From NCBI RefSeq assembly GCF_900457465.1, contig NZ_UAUU01000011.1, positions 1,860,001-1,924,000 on the forward strand: a stretch of DNA of 64,000 nt, written 5' to 3'. Both the position numbers and the translations under genes were made by a program. Under the pieces are notes generated by a model. That model was not told the origin of the DNA, ran no database searches, and was given only the letters and a program-made list of their open reading frames with translations. Below are positions 56,036 to 63,512 of this stretch, piece after piece (position 1 is the stretch's first letter; every line of letters starts with the position of its first letter). Origin of the DNA: Sphingobacterium multivorum. Its GTDB lineage: Bacteria; Bacteroidota; Bacteroidia; Sphingobacteriales; Sphingobacteriaceae.

Positions 56036-57019
56036 TTAAGCATACAGTTTCATTACTCTATATAAGAAGAATGTGGTGTCTCTTACGCCCCGAAAGACAC
56101 TCCTGAAAGCTTTGAGCTTTGCATTGAAAGATTCTGCTGAAGCATTGGTGCTTCTGTTGTCGAAGTAGTGTAGGATATATTGATGATGTGCCGCAATGGA
56201 TCTTGCTACGCTCTCAAAAGAGGCGATGCCCGCATTCTCAACCTGATTATGCCACAGTCCCAGCTTGGTAAATGCTATCTTTTTGTCCCTGCATTTATTG
56301 AATATGTCACCCAGGGCAATTCCAAGGTCATAAGCGAGCTTTAGTTTGGGAAACCGTATGAACAACTGTTCAGCTCGTTATTTCTGGTTTTCGGACCATC
56401 GGCCTGGATGCTTGAACAAGAGGTGTCTGGATCTAGCCAGTAACTGTTTGAGCGTGTCTCCATTAGGCAACAACTCGGGTTCATATGGGGTTCCCTGCTT
56501 TCTAGAATAGGCCATCTTCTTGCTTTCTGCATCCAATACTTCCCAACGATACCTGATACGGAGTTCCTGCACTGCATCGTAAGCTAACTTTTGGACATGG
56601 AACCGATCGACCACACGCCTGGCATTCCTGAAACATCTACGGATTGCCTTAGCCATGTTCGGTGCCATATCCATGGTCACCTCCTTTACCTTATTCCTTG
56701 AACGTAAAGGTATTCGCTCAAGAACAGTCATGATATCCTCAGCCTTTGTGCCCCTGATAGTTGCCAGAATCGTCCCTTTACGCCCTTTTGCCGATTTACT
56801 GCTAACAATGGTATATAATTCACCGTTGCTAAAACTGGTCTCATCGATGCTCAAGCGTTCGGAGATATTCCCGGGGAAAAGAGTCCATCGCTCTGCATGT
56901 GGCTTTTGGCCCCAATCATGGAAGTCACTGAGATGGTTCTTGTATTGATCCTGAAGTTGCTTGCCGTCCATCTGGAAGAATAATCCTACCAATTGGGCAC
57001 TTACAGGATAGTTATCCAA
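56036..57019 (-). pseudogene. ISAon1-family transposase (DDE_Tnp_ISL3) with in-frame TAA
   Basis: The 327-codon frame carries the ISL3-type DDE core: LSIDETSFSNGELYTIVSSK (first Asp), EVTMDMAPNMAKAIRRCFRN (second Asp), and the C-terminal FDNRSTNASAESFNAKLKAF (Glu). A TAA at 56378-56380 follows WSENQK; relatives read ENQKQRA, so CAA to TAA explains it. The start is a TTG in the +1 frame of the preceding frame, as is usual for this family's two-frame organisation. Confidence 0.85.
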
Positions 57020-57365
57020 ATATCTTCTTTAAAAAAAGCCCGAATTCAGTTGTCATTCGGGTACCTTCACGGACCAGGTTCCAATCTCTTGTGATAATCT
57101 GTCCCGTATCTAAGACTGTCCAGCGACGGCGGCGGATATGTAATGTGACTTTCTGACCTCTAATGGGAAAGTCGGAAATCTCTGTAGAAGGCATAAAGCC
57201 CTTTGACTCCAGCTTGCTGTTCTCATAGCCTGTTGGAGAAATATTAAGCTCATCTAAATAAATGTGGAGTTGATTGTCAACCTGATCGACTTCTAAAATC
57301 TGAAAGTATTCTAAAAGCCCTTCGGGCATCAATAGCGATAGTAATTTACGTTCGGCGTCTTGCAA
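57012..57365 (-). CDS. ISAon1-family transposase N-terminal region protein
   Basis: The 117-residue product is the separately encoded N-terminal part of ISAon1-type transposases, with VTLHIRRRRWTVLDTGQIIT and the end TTEFGLFLKKIFG. It overlaps the catalytic frame by 8 bp, which could allow coupling or a frameshift near the run of T before the end. The start is TTG 57365 or the ATG at 57329. Confidence 0.75.
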   Translation of the reverse strand: MQDAERKLLSLLMPEGLLEYFQILEVDQVDNQLHIYLDELNISPTGYENSKLESKGFMPSTEISDFPIRGQKVTLHIRRRRWTVLDTGQIITRDWNLVREGTRMTTEFGLFLKKIFG

Positions 57366-57473
57366 GGGATATCTGTATTAAAAATGCTAAACTAGGAAAT
57401 TTTTGATATTCCCCCAAGAAGTCTACTTGATCCGTTTAATGCAGAATGATCTGATTGATTTTTGTTATTAACA

Positions 57474-57501
57474 CAAAAAAAAGCCAATCTTGCGATTAGC
57501 T
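57474..57501 (-). terminator. Terminator-like hairpin (minus strand)
   Basis: AGCTAATC and GATTGGCT pair around GCAA (one G-T pair) and are followed on the minus strand by eight T. Confidence 0.6.
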
Positions 57502-57784
57502 CTTCTCAGTGAACTTGCAAGGATTGTCATTGAACCATTTGGTGCAAGATTTGAACTGGATTTTACGTATAACTGTCTGAAAAATAATAGATTGTATTTT
57601 TGTGAAAAAAGTTCGAATCTCATTGATATATCTATAAAGGATTTTATTTTCGAACTTTTCTTGCTTCAATTTTCTATTTGTTGATTCTATTTTATTGAAA
57701 AATAATGAGTTATGAATCAAATGATCAGTTCGAATCCTGCGAGCATACGTGTTTACTTCATTATTTTTCTTAAAATAGATATTG

Positions 57785-57820
57785 TAGAGTTGGCAAATTG
57801 CCAACTCTATTTTTGTTTTA
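57785..57820 (+). terminator. Terminator-like hairpin (plus strand)
   Basis: Perfect 12-bp arms TAGAGTTGGCAA and TTGCCAACTCTA with a single-base spacer, then a T-rich tail on the plus strand. The tight centre means a loop of a few opened pairs. Confidence 0.6.
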
Positions 57821-58362
57821 TGGTCAAAATTACTGGATGATATTTTAAGAGAATTATCCATAGATTTTATTTACTTATAATTGTTTGTTCACTTTAAGTT
57901 ATAGCAAATTCCTAACAATTTTTGTGGGGCTGAATTGTAGGTTTTGCTTACTATTTTTAATGATTGCAAAGTTGGAGGTGGTCTTTTCGATTTTTCTTTC
58001 ATCTTCTTAATTTTATATGTTTATAAATTTGGTTTTACGAATGAACAGAAATATTAATTGATTTTGGGAGCTTTAATTTATTCGTTCATTCTTCTATATT
58101 GAGTAATTTCAAAATTTATCTTAAAACAATTTTAGTATAATTAATATTTGGTTTTTTAGAAAAAATATCCGGAGGACTTTATTAAATATATGATCATACC
58201 AACTACCTTGATTGAACAAAAATCGAGAACTTTTTGAAAAATAAATAAGCTTAAAGAATTCGTGACGTATTTTTTCCTACGCTTTCCTAATCATACGACA
58301 TGTAAATACAAGATGAACAGATTGAGCCAATTAATAGAAGGTATTAAAAAAAGGATATAAAA

Positions 58363-58402
58363 AATAATGAGGTGGTTCCTTATAAGAAACCACCTCATTA
58401 TT
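58363..58402 (-). terminator. Rho-independent terminator of the C10 protease operon
   Basis: A 15-bp perfect stem (58363-58377 with 58388-58402) is followed on the minus strand by a T run. It lies 30 bp after the lipoprotein stop. Confidence 0.85.
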
Positions 58403-58431
58403 AAGGTAGGATAATCATACACAAAGATTAT

Positions 58432-58929
58432 TTAATTGATTTTGTCTCTGACAATAACCAATCCAAGCTTTTCTTTTAGTCCTCCTTCTAGTTCATTGAA
58501 TTTGAATTTTGTGAGAATTCGGTTATCTGCATCATTAAAGAAATAGCCTACAATCGTGTCTTCTTTACCGTTTCCCCAGTCTAAATAGGTAGTCGAACTG
58601 ACATTTTCACCCAGTGTTCCTATATTGTTCAGCAAAAGTTGTAGCTGATAAGGGGACGGATTTGTTTGTTCATTAGGCACTATTAATTGGATTCCATAAG
58701 GATCACTAAGATTGGGATTATAGTACATGGTTTTCTTACCTTCCTTAAGATAATACAGTCTAAGCTTGGAAATATTTGTATTACCTAGTTCTTTTAAAAG
58801 ATCATTTTTTTCGGAGCTTACAAAAGAGACCTTTAAATATTGGTCTACAACTACCGATCCGCCATTATTTTCCGTTTTCTTACAAGAACCCAATGTTAAG
58901 AAGACAGCTACCAGACATATTAATTTCAT
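58432..58929 (-). CDS. Small lipoprotein, possible C10 protease partner
   Basis: The 165-residue protein has a lipoprotein signal (MKLICLVAVFLTLGSC, lipobox Cys16). The mature part is about 150 residues with beta-like strands (GNTNISKLRLYYLKEGKKTM) and no motif that I recognise. It starts 19 bp after the C10 protease gene, and a strong terminator follows, so the two form an operon. C10 proteases of other bacteria are often paired with small inhibitors; that role here is an inference from position. Confidence 0.75.
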   Translation of the reverse strand: MKLICLVAVFLTLGSCKKTENNGGSVVVDQYLKVSFVSSEKNDLLKELGNTNISKLRLYYLKEGKKTMYYNPNLSDPYGIQLIVPNEQTNPSPYQLQLLLNNIGTLGENVSSTTYLDWGNGKEDTIVGYFFNDADNRILTKFKFNELEGGLKEKLGLVIVRDKIN

Positions 58930-58948
58930 ATTTTCTAATTTAAGTAAA

Positions 58949-60163
58949 TTATGGACGGATATCGTAAACCATTCCTGTTTTATAATTAAAAGAACCGCCT
59001 GAGTTGTTCAGGTGCTCGGTCTGATAATAGCCATTGTCAATACCGCTCCAGCCCCAGTTCATATAGCCGTAGGTGTTACTATATGCGCCTATTACCTGAC
59101 CGGTTTCCCAGTTCCAATCGCAGGTCCAGGTCATTCTGCCGCCTTCTACTACCCATGCATGTCCGTTTGCGTAGTTACCGTTCACATTTTGCCCGCCTCT
59201 CATGATTAGCACCCTTCCGGCCTGTAGTTCAGTTATCATTTTATAAGAATCAAAATTCATATATTTTGCAGATGAGTAGCCGAAATTGTTCCTGAACGCT
59301 GTAGCAACATCGTTTTGCGTATCGGCACCTGATCCATTGCATTGCCAGTCCATGCTGACTGCCTGACCAATGTTCTTCATTAATTTTGCGGTTTCAGAAG
59401 TAGGGTATGTAAGTGGCACTGCGCTCCAATTATACGATGTTGGATAATTATAGTACTTCATCACCTGTCCCATAGCTGTCGCAACACAACCCACGGGAGG
59501 ACGGCCATTGCTATAGTTGGTGCATGACATATTTATCAGCTGGTCATTGTATCCCACACCTTGCCCCCATGTAGTATTTATTTTAGGTGCAATTTCAACA
59601 TCTTGATAATTACAAGGTTCCATTTCGCAAACGGTATTGATCCCGAACTCAGGATCTATGCCCCTGAATATGGCATCAGGACATGGCCCGTCCCACAGTG
59701 GATTTACGGTCGAGGAATTTACTGCCCGATTTGATTTGTCTTTTTCAATATTCTGGATATACTCCGCGGTAGCATCTACCCAACTTTTTAGCTCCGGACT
59801 TGTTTTATCATTGAAAATAAAATTTCCATGAGCAGAAGACGCAATTACCGGAACTGATCTCTTATCTGCCGCCAAAAGGATGAATCCACCCTCATCGACA
59901 TAATTTATAATATAAAAAGAGGGAGATTCGTCGTTGGGATAAGCAATCACTTCTTTCACAATTCGTTGTTTTGATTCTCCCGTCTTTCCACTTGCCTGCT
60001 TTGATGTTTTGGAGGATACTTGGCTGGCGAGACCTGCCAAATCTCTCGCTTCGGTGGTAGTAACGTTGTATTTGTCTTTCTTAGTAATTGACATGTCATC
60101 TCTTTGGCAGGAAAGGATGCCTAGAGAGGTGATGCCCAGCAAAATGTACTTGAGTACTTTCAT
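58949..60163 (-). CDS. C10 family cysteine peptidase (streptopain-like) lipoprotein
   Basis: The 404-residue precursor starts with a lipoprotein signal (MKVLKYILLGITSLGILSC, lipobox Cys19). Residues about 35-130 are a Spi-type inhibitory prodomain (IVKEVIAYPNDESPSFYIIN and GGFILLAADKRSVPVIASSA). The catalytic domain follows with the nucleophile Cys in PPVGCVATAMGQVMKYYNYP (about residue 227) and the His in NYANGHAWVVEG (about residue 330), ending GYMNWGWSGIDNGYYQTEHL. Streptopain and related enzymes are secreted and activated by prodomain removal. It would act at the cell surface. The gene is intact. Confidence 0.92.
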   Translation of the reverse strand: MKVLKYILLGITSLGILSCQRDDMSITKKDKYNVTTTEARDLAGLASQVSSKTSKQASGKTGESKQRIVKEVIAYPNDESPSFYIINYVDEGGFILLAADKRSVPVIASSAHGNFIFNDKTSPELKSWVDATAEYIQNIEKDKSNRAVNSSTVNPLWDGPCPDAIFRGIDPEFGINTVCEMEPCNYQDVEIAPKINTTWGQGVGYNDQLINMSCTNYSNGRPPVGCVATAMGQVMKYYNYPTSYNWSAVPLTYPTSETAKLMKNIGQAVSMDWQCNGSGADTQNDVATAFRNNFGYSSAKYMNFDSYKMITELQAGRVLIMRGGQNVNGNYANGHAWVVEGGRMTWTCDWNWETGQVIGAYSNTYGYMNWGWSGIDNGYYQTEHLNNSGGSFNYKTGMVYDIRP

Positions 60164-60240
60164 AATGGTTGTTAGTTTAGATTTTATTTATTTTCTAAGT
60201 TAAATAAAATATTAACCTACTCTGCATTAAGGTTTGAAAA

Positions 60241-60256
60241 CTACACTTTTGTGTAA
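60241..60256. promoter_or_regulatory. Palindromic site similar to the one at 33873
   Basis: CTACACTTTTGTGTAA has TACAC/GTGTA arms and shares 13 of 16 positions with CTACACTTGAGTGTAG at 33873-33888. It lies 78 bp upstream of the C10 protease start. Operator candidate. Confidence 0.4.
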
Positions 60257-60315
60257 TCTTAGAGAGTTTTTTTGAGATTTACAGATAAATAATTTAAGAA
60301 AAACTGAAAATATAT

Positions 60316-60927
60316 TTAAAATTCTTTTTTAGCCCGAATTCTGCTTAATGTAGATTGAGTTATTCCAAGATATGAAGAGATCATACCTAAAGGAATACGT
60401 GCAATAATATTAGGGTATTTTTCAAGTAGATGCAGATAGCGCTCTGTTGCACTAAAGACACGTAATTCGTTTGCCTTTTCTTCGGCTTTAATGTAATAAG
60501 TTTCAGTTAGAATCCTACCAATATAATTGAATTCTGGAAACGAATGATAAAGCTCCATTAATTTTTCATGGCTAAGCACCAAAAGACTTGAATCTTCTAC
60601 AGTCTCCAATACCTCAAAAGACCTCTTCTGACTAAAGAAACTATATACGGAGATTGCAAGATCCCCCTCAAAAAGTATCCATGAAGTTGTGTCTTTACCA
60701 AAGCTATCGAGATAGTAAGACCTAACTACTCCTTTAACAATAAAAAAAAGAGATTTTTGGATTTCATCTATATCGAGTAGAATATGCTTCTTATTTACTT
60801 TTTGCAAATATGTATTTGAGAATAAGGCAGCACGCAGTTCCGGCGACATCGAATGAATACTTCCGAGAAAGCCCAATAAGGATTCCTTAGCTATATTCTC
60901 TTCCTCTGTACTTACAATATTTCTCAT
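60316..60927 (-). CDS. Crp/Fnr family transcriptional regulator
   Basis: The 203-residue protein has a cyclic-nucleotide-binding-like beta-roll (residues about 35-130; FFIVKGVVRSYYLDSFGKDT) and a C-terminal winged helix with GMISSYLGITQSTLSRIRAK. Such Bacteroidota regulators often lack the cyclic-nucleotide ligands. It lies 152 bp upstream of the C10 protease operon on the same strand and is a candidate regulator of it. ATG at 60927. Confidence 0.9.
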   Translation of the reverse strand: MRNIVSTEEENIAKESLLGFLGSIHSMSPELRAALFSNTYLQKVNKKHILLDIDEIQKSLFFIVKGVVRSYYLDSFGKDTTSWILFEGDLAISVYSFFSQKRSFEVLETVEDSSLLVLSHEKLMELYHSFPEFNYIGRILTETYYIKAEEKANELRVFSATERYLHLLEKYPNIIARIPLGMISSYLGITQSTLSRIRAKKEF

Positions 60928-61508
60928 TCTTATTTTCGGAAAGATTAAATGTGTAGTTAGTAATGATACTGGAATATACGTGAAAAATTTTAATTAAACA
61001 TGCTCTTTTTTGCCTTTTATCAAAAATATTCAGTATAAATAGTGGTTAATTTGTTATTCTGAAAGCCATATTACAGAAGGTTGATCTATGAAAAGAGGTA
61101 CATTTATTAATCAAACTAGAGTTCCCTTTGACCTATCTAGTAAATGGAAGAAGTTTTAGATTTTTGTTGAAAGGACTTTAACAAAGTAGTATAGTCCAGA
61201 ATTATCATGGGAAAGCTAAGCAATAGTTATGTCATTACTTTTAATAAAAGATTAGTCTAATTTCCTTGTAGTATTAATATTTTTTTATTTAAAGCTATCA
61301 ATTCCCATGTGGTAATAATTAAACTTATTGGTAAAGTCAGATTTTTATTAAATGCCAGCGGATACCAATTATGTTGCTACAAATAATTAAACACCCTTAT
61401 AGTCAATGGATGTGAAATAAATTATAGTGTATATTTAATTTTGTTTTATCTCAATAAGATGGGATATATTTTAAAGTGTGGGGCATTATCACTTTAAAAA
61501 ATAATCAT
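60928..61508. other. Intergenic region (581 bp), AT-rich, near the mobile-element boundary
   Basis: Between the Crp-type gene and rteC. No coding frame, no tRNA and no clear attachment repeat were found, though the edge of the conjugative element may lie here. Confidence 0.35.
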
Positions 61509-62351
61509 ATGAAACAGGCATATAAAAACATTTTATTATCTATCGAGAAAGAAGAGATAAGTGTATCAAGAAGCAAGAAAAGTGCTATTGATGAAGCTTA
61601 TCACATGGTCTCTTTTCTTGACAAAACTTTAACAGAATTAAAAGGGCAAATCAATATTAAAGGATTTGACAGTATTCTTGATGAAATTATTTTTTTTAAA
61701 CGTGTGAAACCTGAGATACTGGGACGGCTTATGTTTTACAATAAAGTTATAAAAATAGAAGCCTTTAGTCCTTTGAATTCTGAACTTATCGAATCATATT
61801 ACAGTGAACAGATGAAGTTGCTAAATAAGGATTTTAAGAAGCATATATCCTCATCCGATTTTTACAGTTACTACCGTGCCGGACGATCAGACAAAGATGA
61901 ATATTATTATCGGCTCGGAAACATCAATTACTTTGATGGAGTTGACAGCTTTTTCTTTGAGGTTGATAGGGACTTTTCAACCTATTATGATTATAAGGTC
62001 GCGCAGATCAATGCTTATGATCTCTATCATTCCTATCTTAGTGGAAAATTCATTAGGGTGGAGCACAACCATAAAGATGAGCTGGTAGATATAAATGAGG
62101 ATAGTGAATTTTCCTGGACGGATTCAAAAAATGCGCTTATTGAACTTATTTATGCACTTCATATCTCACGAAGTGTTTCCAACGGAAGAGCAGGTATCCG
62201 GAAGATATGCCAAATGTTTGAGGATATATTTGAGGTTAGCCTTGGCGATATTCATCATGCATTTTATCAGATGAAATTCAGGGCCGGTCAGCGAGCACGG
62301 TACCTTCATTTCCTAAAAAATTCACTTGAACAGTATATGGATAACGATTGA
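61509..62351 (+). CDS. rteC: RteC-family conjugative transposon regulator
   Basis: The ATG at 61509 (280 residues) is preferred over a GTG 33 bp upstream. Family features include the N-terminal helical region LDEIIFFKRVKPEILGRLMF, SSSDFYSYYRAGRSDKDEYY and the C-terminal winged helix with NGRAGIRKICQMFEDIFEVS and FYQMKFRAGQRARYLHFLK. In CTnDOT, RteC activates excision genes in response to upstream signals. It marks the window's right end as an integrative conjugative element. RteA/RteB are not seen in this window. Confidence 0.88.
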   Translation: MKQAYKNILLSIEKEEISVSRSKKSAIDEAYHMVSFLDKTLTELKGQINIKGFDSILDEIIFFKRVKPEILGRLMFYNKVIKIEAFSPLNSELIESYYSEQMKLLNKDFKKHISSSDFYSYYRAGRSDKDEYYYRLGNINYFDGVDSFFFEVDRDFSTYYDYKVAQINAYDLYHSYLSGKFIRVEHNHKDELVDINEDSEFSWTDSKNALIELIYALHISRSVSNGRAGIRKICQMFEDIFEVSLGDIHHAFYQMKFRAGQRARYLHFLKNSLEQYMDND

Positions 62352-62751
62352 TAAAATTTTGGTAGATCTGCTCGTAATATTCATCGGATGTTTTTACAGC
62401 ATTATGAAACTGCTGGACATAATTGAATTATAATTGGAATTAAATGTCATTTTAGATATAAAGAGATGGTCTTTTTTAGACCGTCTCTTTTTGTTAATAG
62501 AGATCCCAACTTATTAATCCCCAAACAACCAAATTAAGAGAAACTTTTACTGTTTTACACTATGCCTTTCTTTAGTCATGTTCAGTCATGGGCTACCCAT
62601 TAAGTCAGCCTAAGAACATTGCCGCTAATGATTATTGGGTCATAAAAAAGTGAAAAAAAATCCTTTATGGCTAGATATGACTAACCACGCTGGTAGAAAT
62701 AGCCGGAAAAACTAGGTCAATTTTGGATCTGTAAACCAAACAGCGAATGCT
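62352..62751. other. Intergenic region (400 bp) after rteC
   Basis: It contains the terminator at 62461-62495 and a plausible control region for the next genes. No coding frame is convincing. Confidence 0.4.
62461..62495 (+). terminator. Rho-independent terminator after rteC
   Basis: AAAGAGATGGTCT pairs with AGACCGTCTCTTT (one G-T pair) around a short T loop and runs into a T tract. Confidence 0.8.
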
Positions 62752-63051
62752 ATGAATATCGACAGAATAGAATTTTTGAATTGGATGGAGCGAATCATGA
62801 AGCGCTTAGATATCCTTTCGGGTGATCTTGAAAACAGGGAAAAGAAAAGACTAAGCGTAGACGGCGAAGAATTGCTGGATAATCAGGATGTCCTGCAGAT
62901 GCTAAAAATAACCTATCGCTGCCTTCAACGCTACCGCACAATCGGAAAGATCAAATACTTTACCGTAAGCGGTAAGGTGTTCTACAAAAGTTCCGATGTC
63001 CAGCAGTTTATCCGTGACAGTTATCATGGTGGTAAATATACGCCTAAGTAG
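62752..63051 (+). CDS. Helix-turn-helix (HTH_17/excisionase-like) protein
   Basis: The 99-residue protein has a winged-helix excisionase-like core (LLDNQDVLQMLKITYRCLQR with YRTIGKIKYFTVSGKVFYKS and SDVQQFIRDSY). Such proteins accompany RteC and DUF3945 genes in CTnDOT-like elements and bend DNA in excision or act as regulators. ATG at 62752. Confidence 0.85.
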   Translation: MNIDRIEFLNWMERIMKRLDILSGDLENREKKRLSVDGEELLDNQDVLQMLKITYRCLQRYRTIGKIKYFTVSGKVFYKSSDVQQFIRDSYHGGKYTPK

Positions 63052-63123
63052 GAAAACATCGGATAGCCACCTGACGAAGCACCCAACAAAGTATAGATTC
63101 GATCAACGTAAAAACTTTTTATT

Positions 63124-63501
63124 ATGAGCGAACAAACTATTTCTAAAGAAAACCAGCCGCAAGAACTGGAAGCATTATCAGATATCCTTTTAGTGCTTGA
63201 CAAGAAGAAAAACCGTATTGAAGCGGTCAAAGGGGTAGATGAAGAGGGTAATCTCCAAACAGCAGACCCCAAAAAGTCAAATTTACTGGATTTTATGCGT
63301 GTTGATAAGGGAGATGCCTTGAGCAATTTCTTTTCGAATTTCTGGCGCAGGCTTAATGACCCCATATCATTCCGTTTTTTCAGGGGCCCGGAGATCGACC
63401 TGAATGAAGTTGCCAAAAAATTACAGAAAGCGATAGACCATCCTACGCCGGAAGGTAACAAGCTTCTGGATGCACTTGAGATTAAGTATGACAACAATTA
63501 A
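63124..63501 (+). CDS. DUF3945-type conjugative-element protein, N-terminal part
   Basis: The 125-residue frame matches the N-terminus of the DUF3945/DUF4099 proteins of CTnDOT-like elements (SDILLVLDKKKNRIEAVKGV, then NLLDFMRVDKGDALSNFFSN). In relatives this part is fused to the domain encoded 11 bp downstream; here a TAA and a frame change separate them. It may be a natural split or another frameshift. Function unknown. Confidence 0.75.
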   Translation: MSEQTISKENQPQELEALSDILLVLDKKKNRIEAVKGVDEEGNLQTADPKKSNLLDFMRVDKGDALSNFFSNFWRRLNDPISFRFFRGPEIDLNEVAKKLQKAIDHPTPEGNKLLDALEIKYDNN

Positions 63502-63512
63502 ATCAAAAAAAT

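Larger units (their letters stand above)
56004..57433 (-). mobile_element. ISAon1-type (ISL3-related) insertion sequence, boundaries tentative
   Basis: Two overlapping minus-strand transposase frames lie between sequences starting GGATCA and sharing TTGGGGG (GGATCATACCGAAAGTTTGG on the left; GGATCAAGTAGACTTCTTGG on the right, reverse strand). These imperfect ends would give an element of about 1430 bp. No flanking target duplication was seen, so the boundaries are uncertain. The transposase has an in-frame stop, so the copy is probably inactive. Confidence 0.55.
57434..58431. other. Very AT-rich region (about 1 kb) with two opposing hairpins
   Basis: A hairpin with T tail on the minus strand lies at 57474-57501 and a perfect 12-bp inverted repeat with T tail on the plus strand at 57785-57820. 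A 121-codon minus-strand frame (57496-57861) ends in the first hairpin but runs through the second, and its composition (Lys, Asn, Ile, Phe) is what AT-rich noncoding DNA gives; it is only a weak gene candidate. The rest of the region shows nothing recognisable. Confidence 0.4.

Noticed and set aside
39980..56380. Stop-codon reassignment or selenocysteine/pyrrolysine recoding for the in-frame stops
   Set aside because: TAA, TAG and TGA all occur as the disrupting codon and all serve as normal stops elsewhere in the window; no recoding elements were seen.
57715..57750. tRNA-like TTCGAATC segment
   Set aside because: It resembles a T-loop, but flanking sequence gives only three paired bases and there is no acceptor, D or anticodon arm.
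57496..57861. 121-codon minus-strand frame as a real gene
   Set aside because: AT-driven composition and a plus-strand terminator-like palindrome inside it; kept only as a note on the region.
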